Assembly: GCA_020628095.1 (NCBI GenBank)
Contig: JAHDFP010000015.1
Location: forward strand, 35,527-99,526
Direction: 5' to 3'
DNA length: 64,000 nucleotides
Origin: Saprospiraceae bacterium
GTDB taxonomy: Bacteria > Bacteroidota > Bacteroidia > Chitinophagales > Saprospiraceae
Part shown: one piece after another, positions 48,355-57,800 of the stretch
Numbering within the stretch: the stretch's first letter is position 1
Layout: every line of letters begins with the position of its first letter
The notes under the pieces: model-generated
Told to the model about the DNA's origin: nothing
The model's input: only the letters and a program-made list of their open reading frames with translations
The model's database searches: none
Made by a program: the position numbers and the translations under genes

Positions 48355-50878
48355 TTACTTGACCAAAATATTAAGCCTGGTACTCGGCTTCATTGTATTA
48401 GAAACTGACGCTTATGGACAATCCGCCAAAGTCTTTGGTCTAGTCAAAGATATAGATACCAAAGCTCCGATAGAATTTGTAACCGTTTTTGCCAAAGGGA
48501 CTAATGCAGCGACCGAGACTGATCTCTATGGAGAATATAACCTGGATGTAACCACCGACGATAAGGTTACCCTAGTTTTTTCCAGAATAGGTTACGTGGA
48601 TACAGAATACGAGTTGCCCGCACTGACAGCTGGGTCTAAACGCAACGTCAATATAGAGCTTGCCCCTGAGATATCCGATGTAGATATTATTATAAGAAGT
48701 AGCAAGATAGAAGATGTGGGTATGGTCAAAGAAGAAGTGACGGAACTCAAAAAGCTACCGACGGCCAGTGGCAACTTTGAGAGTATATTACCTCATATTG
48801 CCCTTGGTGCCTCGGGCGGTACAGGCGGAGAACTGAGCTCTCAGTATAATGTACGCGGTGGTAATTATGATGAGAATCTCGTCTACGTTAACGATTTTGA
48901 GATTTTTCGACCTCAACTTATTAGATCGAGCCAGCAAGAGGGTCTCTCGTTCCCTAATATAGATCTGATAAGAGATGTTTCTTTTTCCTCTGGTGGTTTC
49001 GAGACTAAGTATGGAGATAAGATGTCGTCCGTATTGGACATAAGATATAAAAGACCAGATGCTTTTAAGGCTTCTGCTACGCTCAGTTTTTTAGGTGCTT
49101 CAGGACACATAGAGGGTAGTAAGAAGCTAGGACCTAATGCATACAATAAGTTGAGGTATCTTATAGGAACAAGATATAAGACTACGCAATATCTTTTGGG
49201 CTCGCTAGATGTGGATGGAGAATACACGCCTAATTTTGGTGATGTACAGTCTTATCTTACTTATGATATTAATCAAGACTTTCAGATAGGTGTTCTGGCG
49301 AATTATAATGTGAGTCAATATAATTTTATACCACAGGAACGCGTATCGGCTTCAGGATTATTTACGCAGGTCGTACAGTTGACTACTGTTTTTGAAGGTC
49401 AAGAGGTGGATGCTTTTCGCAATGCGATGGGCGGTCTCTCATTGACTTACATACCTGAGAGAAAACGTAATCCCTTCTTTTTAAAACTATTGGCATCTCA
49501 TTATGACAATTATGAGAGTGAGCGATTTGATATACTGGGCTTTTATCGTCTTAGTCAGGTAGAGCTAGATCTGGAAGGAGAAGGCGGTCTTAACGAAGTC
49601 GGCGTGCTGGGCGTCGGAACACAACACATTTATGCCAGGAATAGATTGAATAACAATATATCTAATGTGCAGTTCCGTGGAGGATACGAAATACAAGGCG
49701 ATAACGATGCGACTAATCAATTTCTACAATGGGGAATCAAGTATCAAAGAGAAAATATAGATGATCGACTCAACGAATGGGAAAGAATAGATTCGGCAGG
49801 GTACTCCATTCCGTTTAGCGAATCAGAGGTGTTACTCAGCGAAGTAATTAAATCCGAAAACGAAATCAACTCGTACCGTTTTCAGGGATTTTTGCAAAAT
49901 AGTTACAGCATATCTAGTCAGGACAATTTCGAAATAAAACTAACGGGAGGCGTCAGAGCACATTATTGGAGCTATAGCCAAGAACTGAATATCAGTCCTC
50001 GATTCCAATTGTTTTATAAACCCTTGCGTGGCGATAAGGATATTACTTTCAAACTATCAGGTGGTATCTACTATCAGCCACCATTCTACAGAGAACTGAG
50101 AAATCCTCAGGGTATAATTAATCCTAACATTAAGTCTCAGAAATCTACTCACATCGTCGCTGGTATGAGTTACGATTTTTTTATGAAAAGAATCAGTCGA
50201 AAGAAATTTAGACTCATTACCGAGTTGTACTATAAGAAGTTAGAAAACCTCATTTCCTACGAGATAGACAATGTCAGAATAAGGTACTCTGGCGAAAATG
50301 ATGCAGAAGGTTACGTTGCAGGTATGGATCTACGTATCAATGGAGAATTTGTTCCAGGTGCGGAATCATGGATCAATGTATCATTATTACAAGCCAGAGA
50401 ACAACTAGATGGCATCGAGCACCTGAAAAGAAACGTCGGTGATACAATAGCCATGACGGTTTCTTATGTACCACGTCCGACGGATCGATTTTTCAATCTT
50501 TCTATGTTTTTTCAGGATTATCTCCCAGGTAATAATGATTTTAAGATGAGTCTCAATCTCAGTTTTGGCTCAGGATTGCCCTTTGGGCTGAAGGGGAATA
50601 ATCAGATTTTCAGAAATACCTTCAGATTCAAAAATTATCAAAGAGTCGATATAGGCTTCCTATATCAGCTGTGGAATGAGAATAAAAGAAGCCAGAGACC
50701 CAATCATGCTTTGAAATGGTCCAATAATGCCTGGATAGGCTTAGAAGTCTTTAACCTACTCCAAATAGCTAATGTAGGCTCTAATACCTGGATCAAAACC
50801 ATAGGAAGCCAGCAATATGCCATCCCTAATTTCCTGACTTCCAGAAGGATAAACCTACGGCTTAGGATAGATATATAA
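48344..50878 (+). CDS. TonB-dependent outer membrane receptor with CarboxypepD_reg-like front domain
   Basis: An 844-residue outer membrane protein. The signal peptide ends near DAYGQ (residue 25). A CarboxypepD_reg-like beta domain follows (about 27-110, KVFGLVKDIDTKAPIEFVTV). The plug domain runs about 120-230 (SSQYNVRGGNYDENLVYVNDFE and SFSSGGFETKYGDKMSSVLDI), then a beta barrel to the C-terminus, ending with RRINLRLRIDI. It imports an unidentified ligand with TonB energy. The start codon lies inside rpe. No SusD partner is adjacent; the next gene is a lipoprotein that could be an accessory. Confidence 0.9.
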   Translation: MTYSYLTKILSLVLGFIVLETDAYGQSAKVFGLVKDIDTKAPIEFVTVFAKGTNAATETDLYGEYNLDVTTDDKVTLVFSRIGYVDTEYELPALTAGSKRNVNIELAPEISDVDIIIRSSKIEDVGMVKEEVTELKKLPTASGNFESILPHIALGASGGTGGELSSQYNVRGGNYDENLVYVNDFEIFRPQLIRSSQQEGLSFPNIDLIRDVSFSSGGFETKYGDKMSSVLDIRYKRPDAFKASATLSFLGASGHIEGSKKLGPNAYNKLRYLIGTRYKTTQYLLGSLDVDGEYTPNFGDVQSYLTYDINQDFQIGVLANYNVSQYNFIPQERVSASGLFTQVVQLTTVFEGQEVDAFRNAMGGLSLTYIPERKRNPFFLKLLASHYDNYESERFDILGFYRLSQVELDLEGEGGLNEVGVLGVGTQHIYARNRLNNNISNVQFRGGYEIQGDNDATNQFLQWGIKYQRENIDDRLNEWERIDSAGYSIPFSESEVLLSEVIKSENEINSYRFQGFLQNSYSISSQDNFEIKLTGGVRAHYWSYSQELNISPRFQLFYKPLRGDKDITFKLSGGIYYQPPFYRELRNPQGIINPNIKSQKSTHIVAGMSYDFFMKRISRKKFRLITELYYKKLENLISYEIDNVRIRYSGENDAEGYVAGMDLRINGEFVPGAESWINVSLLQAREQLDGIEHLKRNVGDTIAMTVSYVPRPTDRFFNLSMFFQDYLPGNNDFKMSLNLSFGSGLPFGLKGNNQIFRNTFRFKNYQRVDIGFLYQLWNENKRSQRPNHALKWSNNAWIGLEVFNLLQIANVGSNTWIKTIGSQQYAIPNFLTSRRINLRLRIDI

Positions 50879-50957
50879 ATTATTTTTATTTTTTATTCGA
50901 TCTGCTGCAACGTATTATCGTTTCGCTGCCTTTCATTACTGTAAAAGATACTAATCC

Positions 50958-52643
50958 ATGAAAAATCTTTGTTTCAGTTTGTTTTTAGTGATGATAGCCA
51001 TAGGCTGTTATCAGGACACGGATGATTCTTTTACAGTCGTAGAGACGCAGATACCTGAGACTATAATAGAGACTGGTGTTTCTGGTCGAGTACTTGATAG
51101 CGACGGTGGTGCAATGACAGGTGTGAGTTTAGTTATAGATAATCAGACTTATCAGGTGGAAGATCCTTTTTTCTTCTTCGACCTCAAATTTGTCAAAAAA
51201 CTAGGTCAGCCCATATTCATAGATCAGAATGGAAAGGAAATCGGGATGGTTAATCCATTATTAATAGAAAATGACATCAATTATCTGGATATAAAGACAT
51301 TTCCTACAACTAATACATCAGTTATTAACTCCGATAACCCCTTACTATCAGTATCAGATGAGATCAATGTAACTATAGATATTAACAACATAATTAGTGA
51401 GAATGGAACAAAATATACCGATCCTATCACGGTTGACTTTCGACATACCAGTGATCAGGACATCATAGAACAAGTTGGTTATTACGGATTCAATGCTAAA
51501 GGTGGTTTGTTAAGTCTGGAGAATGTGTCCATGTTTTCTTTCGAATTATTTGATGACTCAGGAATAGTACTTAATTCTGATGGAGCATCGCACACATTTT
51601 CCATTCTTAGCAGTACTTCTAAAATGCTTTTATGGCTAGACAAAAAAGATGGGCTCTGGAGAGAGGTGACAACAATCACTGACGGGGAAACTTTTAATCT
51701 TGATAAGACAGGCTACTTCCTTATAGCAGATGCGTATGATGCCGTCTATAACGAAGGTACTGTGGGAAAAGAAAGTCTCACGGTTGCATACCTCGATTAT
51801 CAGTGGACGGACTCTGCAACGAGTGAGGTTATATCAGGAAAATCTACAGCTAAGGGTAAGTGGGCTACTGTGACTAAGCCGGAATCTACCGTGAACATAA
51901 ACTTTCTGTCTCCATGCCAGCAACTAATAGAAGAGGCAGAACTTACGGTAAGGTCAGCCAATCATGTGGATTATGAAATAGATCTGGAGGATCAAGAAAA
52001 CTATTTCAGCGTCCAGACCAAGGTAATTAATTGCGAGGGAGAATTTAATCAGTTGCCAGCATTGACGGTAAAGGATGATGACCAAAAATTTACTTACGTC
52101 TTCAGCGAAGAACTGATAGAGACTTGGTTGCCAGTCTGCCAAGAAAGTTTTGAAATCACAGGATACAATGTGGCTGATCCTAACGAAGGTCCCTCATTGG
52201 ATTGGAGTATATATCAAACAGATAATATCACTTTTCTTAGTGATTGTGAGGAGTATCAGAATGGATTCAGCTATCTCAAGATAAGAGACGATGAGCAGAT
52301 ATATAACAGCCTATCAGTCACTGTAGATGGCATGATCACTAAATTATCCGAAGAGGAGCACAGGCTGAGGTTAAATTTTTCTGGTACGGATGTAAGAAAT
52401 TACTCAGAAGAAGAGGTGAGGATATTCATTGAAGATCAGAGGTTCGGAGAAGATGGATATTTTATCCGATGTGAGAATTCACCATTGGGTTGTGGTATCG
52501 ACGATTTTAAGGTGACCCACTTTGGTAATAATAACGAAGGTTGGCTTAGGATAACATTTGGCGGGACTCTATGGATGCAGACTATAGAGCCGAGATTAGC
52601 AGGCAATTTTAATATAGAGGGCGTCATCTTGACTAAACTATAA
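50958..52643 (+). CDS. Large lipoprotein downstream of the TonB-dependent receptor
   Basis: A 561-residue protein with a lipoprotein signal (FLVMIAIGC, Cys about residue 17). Residues about 38-75 look like a short CarboxypepD_reg-type strand set (VSGRVLDSDGGAMTGVSLVI). The rest is beta-rich with several cysteines (LSPCQQLIEEAELTVR, FLSDCEEYQ, RCENSPLGCG) and no recognised domain. It follows the receptor by about 80 bp on the same strand and precedes an ECF sigma factor gene. It may be a surface-exposed component of the same system; function unknown. Confidence 0.75.
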   Translation: MKNLCFSLFLVMIAIGCYQDTDDSFTVVETQIPETIIETGVSGRVLDSDGGAMTGVSLVIDNQTYQVEDPFFFFDLKFVKKLGQPIFIDQNGKEIGMVNPLLIENDINYLDIKTFPTTNTSVINSDNPLLSVSDEINVTIDINNIISENGTKYTDPITVDFRHTSDQDIIEQVGYYGFNAKGGLLSLENVSMFSFELFDDSGIVLNSDGASHTFSILSSTSKMLLWLDKKDGLWREVTTITDGETFNLDKTGYFLIADAYDAVYNEGTVGKESLTVAYLDYQWTDSATSEVISGKSTAKGKWATVTKPESTVNINFLSPCQQLIEEAELTVRSANHVDYEIDLEDQENYFSVQTKVINCEGEFNQLPALTVKDDDQKFTYVFSEELIETWLPVCQESFEITGYNVADPNEGPSLDWSIYQTDNITFLSDCEEYQNGFSYLKIRDDEQIYNSLSVTVDGMITKLSEEEHRLRLNFSGTDVRNYSEEEVRIFIEDQRFGEDGYFIRCENSPLGCGIDDFKVTHFGNNNEGWLRITFGGTLWMQTIEPRLAGNFNIEGVILTKL

Positions 52644-52696
52644 ATCATCCCAAAAAGCATAGCAAAAAAATAATACCCTGATCAGTTAAAATAAAA

Positions 52697-53287
52697 TTGA
52701 ACGAAAACGACATAATAAAAGGATGTAAGTCAGGAGACCAGAGGGCGTATAAGGCTTTGGTGGATAACTACTCTAATTATATCTACACCATAAGCATGAG
52801 ATACGTAAAGGATGCTGATGTCGCTAAGGACTGTCTTCAGGAGTCGCTGATACAGATTTTTAGGAAGATACATCTGTACGAGGAGAGGGGGAAATTCCGC
52901 GCATGGATAAGCGCAGTCACTGTCAAGAAATGTCTTGATGTAATAAGAAAAGAAAAGAGGCACATCTATAGCGAAATAGATGCCGTTCCAGAGCCAGGAT
53001 ACAGAGAACAAGTATCTCTGAAAATGGAGCAGGAGGATGTCATGAGATTTTTGGCCACTCTACCAGACAGTTATCGTATTGCACTCAATATGTTCTTAGT
53101 AGAAGGATATAATCACAAGGAGATAGGGGCGCATCTGGGTGTCACAGAGAGTAGCTCTAGATCACTGGTGAGTCGAGCAAGGAAGATGATAGTCAAGGCA
53201 TTCGAAAGTGAAAAAACTAAAGTCTCTATGCTAGAAGCGCGGACGAATGAGATGAAGGATTTTACAATAAAAATGATCAATAGTTAA
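52697..53287 (+). CDS. ECF-type RNA polymerase sigma factor
   Basis: A 196-residue sigma factor beginning with TTG, chosen because MNENDIIKGCKSGDQRAYKAL is the usual ECF start in Bacteroidota. Region 2 holds MRYVKDADVAKDCLQESLIQIF and FRAWISAVTVKKCLDVIRK; region 4 holds LPDSYRIALNMFLVEGYNHKEIG with the HTH LGVTESSSRSLVSRARK. It is followed 100 bp later by a membrane protein with an anti-sigma-like N-terminus, the probable regulator. Confidence 0.93.
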   Translation: MNENDIIKGCKSGDQRAYKALVDNYSNYIYTISMRYVKDADVAKDCLQESLIQIFRKIHLYEERGKFRAWISAVTVKKCLDVIRKEKRHIYSEIDAVPEPGYREQVSLKMEQEDVMRFLATLPDSYRIALNMFLVEGYNHKEIGAHLGVTESSSRSLVSRARKMIVKAFESEKTKVSMLEARTNEMKDFTIKMINS

Positions 53288-53387
53288 TCGTCTTAGGATG
53301 TAAAATGTCGATGAGACAAAAACATTATTAAGACAAAATAGGGGTCGATATCAATTAATAAGTTATCAGCCTTTACTTGGAAATAAT

Positions 53388-54791
53388 ATGCAAATGAAGA
53401 AATTAAGTAATCAGGAAAAGAAACTCAAAGAAGTGTTGGAGGGCATTTCTTTTGAGATCGACACTTCTGCGATCTGGGATGAGGTCAAAGACCATGTGCC
53501 CGTAGAGAAAAAGGATAACAAGAAGCCTGTGTGGTTATTGTTGAGTGCTTTTGTTTTGACGACGTGTATGCCTGCGTTATTTCTATATTCTTTTAATGTA
53601 AATGCTGTTGATTCCTCCATCACAGAAGTTATTCCATTCAAAGCCATTGAAGTAGAGACTGAGATAGATGTTACCCAGTCTGAAACAATACAACCCTCAC
53701 TAATAGAAAATAATACTGAGACCCCAGAAGGTGATATAACATCCCGCACGACTACAAATGAAACAAATGTGGCGGCTGAGAATACAAATGATTTGACTCA
53801 AAAAATCTTAGTGACGAGAAACAATAATTCTAATACCACGACAACTTTAATAAATCAAAAATTAACTAATAACTCAAATATATTAACAGCTTCTATTACA
53901 GGTAAAGAAGATAGAAACTTACCTATCATGCCTTCTGCTAATACGGCTTACGCCTTATTAAGTGCACCAGAATATTTGCAAAGAAGAAATTATCACTTAT
54001 TCACGGATCAGGAAAACGAATTTGATAATCGAACAAGTCTGATTCCTATAGAGCCACTACAGGAAAATAAATTGACCAAAAGGTCTTACATACAAATCAG
54101 ATCAGGAATCAATAAGAGCTTTGTCACTAACGCGTTATTAGAAACGGATGGAGAATTAGTGACAGAGAGTCTTGATAAGGAGCGAGGTGTCATAGGTCAG
54201 AGTTACAGCGTGGCTTTCGGAAGAGAAATAAAGAATGGCTGGAATATTGGATTGGGATTATCTTATGACTACAATGTCGTTTCTTATAATAATTCTGATA
54301 CCCAAGTCAATGAAACTGAAGTATCTGGAGTTACACAAAGATTAATAGATGCAAGCGGAAATGTCTCTGAGACACAAGGCAATGTGGTGACAACGGAAAC
54401 AATTCATAATAGAATCAATTGGCACAGGAGGCATCAAAGGATTAATCTTTTTGCATCAGTGTCCAAGACCGTTATGAGCATCGGACTCTTGTCGTTATCG
54501 GGAGAGTTGGCGGCGAGTTATAATCTCTCAGCCACACATTCAGGATATCATTTTGACAAATATTCTAATGAAATAACAAAGTTTGATTCGGCGGATAATT
54601 CTCTTTACAGAGATAGGCAAGGATTGTCTTTGATACCAGGATTGAGCCTTTCTTATGATTGGGGTAATTGGGTTATCGGGATGCATTCTTCTTATAATCT
54701 ACCCTTCAGATCTATCACGCAGGATAATAATTATTATAAATCAAATTATAAATTCTTGGGACTGCAATTGCAATTATCCCATAGACTATAA
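53388..54791 (+). CDS. Anti-sigma-like protein fused to an outer-membrane-type beta barrel
   Basis: A 467-residue protein. Residues 1-45 are a charged cytoplasmic head (NQEKKLKEVLEGISFEID, then AIWDEVKDHVP), and residues about 48-68 (VWLLLSAFVLTTCMPALFLY) form one transmembrane segment. A Thr/Asn-rich linker of about 130 residues follows. The C-terminal about 240 residues have alternating beta strands (YIQIRSGINKSFVTNAL, GWNIGLGLSYDYNVV, GLQLQLSHRL), like a porin-type outer membrane barrel. It follows an ECF sigma gene, so the head probably binds that sigma factor. A link between inner and outer membrane in one chain is unusual; see findings. Confidence 0.7.
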   Translation: MQMKKLSNQEKKLKEVLEGISFEIDTSAIWDEVKDHVPVEKKDNKKPVWLLLSAFVLTTCMPALFLYSFNVNAVDSSITEVIPFKAIEVETEIDVTQSETIQPSLIENNTETPEGDITSRTTTNETNVAAENTNDLTQKILVTRNNNSNTTTTLINQKLTNNSNILTASITGKEDRNLPIMPSANTAYALLSAPEYLQRRNYHLFTDQENEFDNRTSLIPIEPLQENKLTKRSYIQIRSGINKSFVTNALLETDGELVTESLDKERGVIGQSYSVAFGREIKNGWNIGLGLSYDYNVVSYNNSDTQVNETEVSGVTQRLIDASGNVSETQGNVVTTETIHNRINWHRRHQRINLFASVSKTVMSIGLLSLSGELAASYNLSATHSGYHFDKYSNEITKFDSADNSLYRDRQGLSLIPGLSLSYDWGNWVIGMHSSYNLPFRSITQDNNYYKSNYKFLGLQLQLSHRL

Positions 54792-54823
54792 TCATACAAT
54801 AACAACATAATCTATACACAATT

Positions 54824-57800
54824 ATGAAACAATTATTTACACTTTTATTTCTGTCTGCGGCGATGTGGAACCCATCCTTTTCGCAGACACTATTTGTTAA
54901 CTTTTCATCTGATGATGGACAAGTGTCTTCCAATGTGACAACGGATATTGATGTTAGTGTATCTAACTTCAGTGATATTGCAGGATCACAATTTCCGATT
55001 TCTTGGGATAGCGATGTTTTCGAATTTGTCTCGGTTTCTAACTTTTCTACAGACATAGGCCTACATACGGGCAACTTTTCTAATGTAGAAGACGGCGTAT
55101 TGAGATTTGCTTGGACTTCTGCAAGTGCAGCTGGAGTTGATCTTGATGATGATCATGTTATTTTTACTATAACGTTGAAAGCCATAGCTGATGAGTGTGC
55201 ACATAGCGCTTTGAGAATCCAGTCATTGCCAAGTATGGCTATAGAAGTTTTTAATTCGAATTATGAAACTTATGAGGTTTGCACTAACTCTTTTGTAGGA
55301 CAGATAGCTGGTGCGGGATGCCCTACGGATAACTCTACCTTGGTATGTTTAGACCAATTAAATGTTTCCCTGGATGCGACTAATTCAGCACAGTTATATC
55401 CTTCATATTTCTTAGATGGCGGTCCTTATAATTTGACAGACTTAACAGTTACTCCGAGCAAAGTAAACTGTAGTAATCTTGGTACACAAACTTATACGGT
55501 AACGGATAATGAGACTGGAAATACTTGTTGGGGGCAATTGTCTGTTGTAGAAGGTGTTGCTGATTGTTCAGGTACGGCTAATAATTCAATTGCGTGTAAC
55601 GATCAAGTTTCGATATCTCTAGATCAGAATGGAGAGGCTTATCTCGTTGCAGATATGTTTTTAGAAGGAGGACCTTATAATTATAACGAATTTGACGTTG
55701 ACCCTTCTTATGTAGATTGCGACGATCTGGGAGTTCTGACCTATACAGTAAGAAATACAGTGAGTGGAAATTCATGCTGGGGTACAGTAATGGTAGAAGA
55801 CAAGATAAATGCATGTGATAATGGTAACGGAACTGGAAATTCCACTTTAGCCTGTAGAGAGAATATAAGTGTATCTATCAATCCTTGGGGTGAGACGTCG
55901 ATTACACCAGGCATGGTCTTAGAAGGAGGTCCTTATGATTATAGTACTCTTAGCGTAACACCTGATAGAGTGGGTTGTGATGATATCTCTGTAATGCAAT
56001 ATACTGTGACTGATCAAGCCACAGGCAACTCATGCTGGGGAAATCTTAATGTAGTAGATCAGACACCTCCTGTTGTAATATTGCGCGAAAACGTTGTTGT
56101 CTCATTAACTTCTAGTCCGTCAAATCCTAATGGTTATGTGGCAAAAGTATATGCAGAAAGTGTAGATAATGGCTCATTTGACAATTGTACGGATATCACT
56201 TTTGATCCAGAATATGTAGAATATGATTGCAGTGATATAGGACAACAACAGTTAATCATTAGAGCCACTGATGCTTATGGCAACTATAACGAAACATGGA
56301 CAACCATTACAGTAGAACTAAAGACTTTTACTGCAGATTCTATCTCATGTCCAGATGATATCGTGGTTGATTGTTCTACAGACTTGGAGGATTTATCTAT
56401 TCTTGGAGCTGCAACCATAGATAGTGGCTGTGCTGTACCTTATTCTGATTTTTATGGATATGATGAGAACGGAGATGGTGATATGGATGACACTTATGTC
56501 CTAGCTGGCGAGGAGTATATGGAGGACTACAATGTCGCTTGTAATTACGGATCATTGCAGAGAAAGTGGTTACTTAATGGTTCTGATCTGGAGTGTAATC
56601 AGATTATCTATGTTAAGCCAGATAGTCCTGCGTTGACGGCAGATGATATTGTTTTTCCAGAGGACGTGGTGCTTTCTTGCAGTCAAGATTATGTAAAAGA
56701 GCCGACTTGGGTCGAGCGTAGTTGTTCTCTTATTGGCTGGTCTGTGGATATAGATTCATTCGCTTTTGAGGATGACGCATGTTACAAAGTACTAAGAAGA
56801 TATGCGGTTATAGACTGGTGCGCTTATGATCCTAATGATGATAACACACCTGGATTTTTTACACACACTCAGGTAGTTAAATTTACGGATATAGAATCTC
56901 CGATTATTACGACCCAGGATACAGAAGTCAATAGTTGTAACTCTAGCAGTATTACGCTTAGTGCATCTGGAATAGACTCTTGTACGACAGGAAATCTACA
57001 CTGGAGGGCAGAAATAGATTTTAATAATGATTTCACTGTAGATGATGTACAGGAATCGACATTAGCTTCTGGACAAGCCTTCTTGGTACAAACCAATCTT
57101 AATAATTCTGATCCTGATGGAAATCATAGAGTGGTATGGACACTTACTGATCCTTGTGGAAATATAGGTCAGCAGACTTCTTATTTTACAATAGGAGAGG
57201 AGTCAGAAGAGGATACCGTTGAGCCTACACCATATTGTGTCAATCTTTCTACGGCCTTGTTATCCAATGGTTCTGTAGATATATATGCTAGTGATTTTAA
57301 TGTCGGATCATTTGATAACTGTACAACGGAGGAAAATTTAAGATTTACTTTTTCTGATACTAACCCAGCCAACGATTCCGACTATAACAACTTCCAAAAA
57401 ACATCAGTCAGAACATTTACAACGGATGATCTTAACGGCAGGACAGAGCAGTCGATTAACCTAAATATGTATGTCTGGGACGAAAGCAATAATTCTGATT
57501 TCTGTACAGTGACATTAATCCTTAAGGAGGGTAATAATGGGAATGGAAATGGTCAAGGTGACGAGGTGAGCTTATATCTAAGTAATAAGCGTGCAGATGC
57601 CGGTGATCTAGTCTGTGTGTCTATGACGACGGATAATTTTAGAGATGTTTCGTCGCTACAAGGGACTGTAGAGTTTGATGATCGTATCATAAGATATAAC
57701 AGCACTAAGAATTATCAGCTACCAGGATTGAACGCGTCATCTTTTGGGACTTTATTAGATGATAAGCTCACATTCTTGTGGTTTGATCAGACTGGTCAGA

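Noticed and set aside
48344..52643. SusC/SusD-type polysaccharide utilisation pair
   Set aside because: The receptor is of the general TonB-dependent type and the following lipoprotein lacks recognisable SusD helical repeats.
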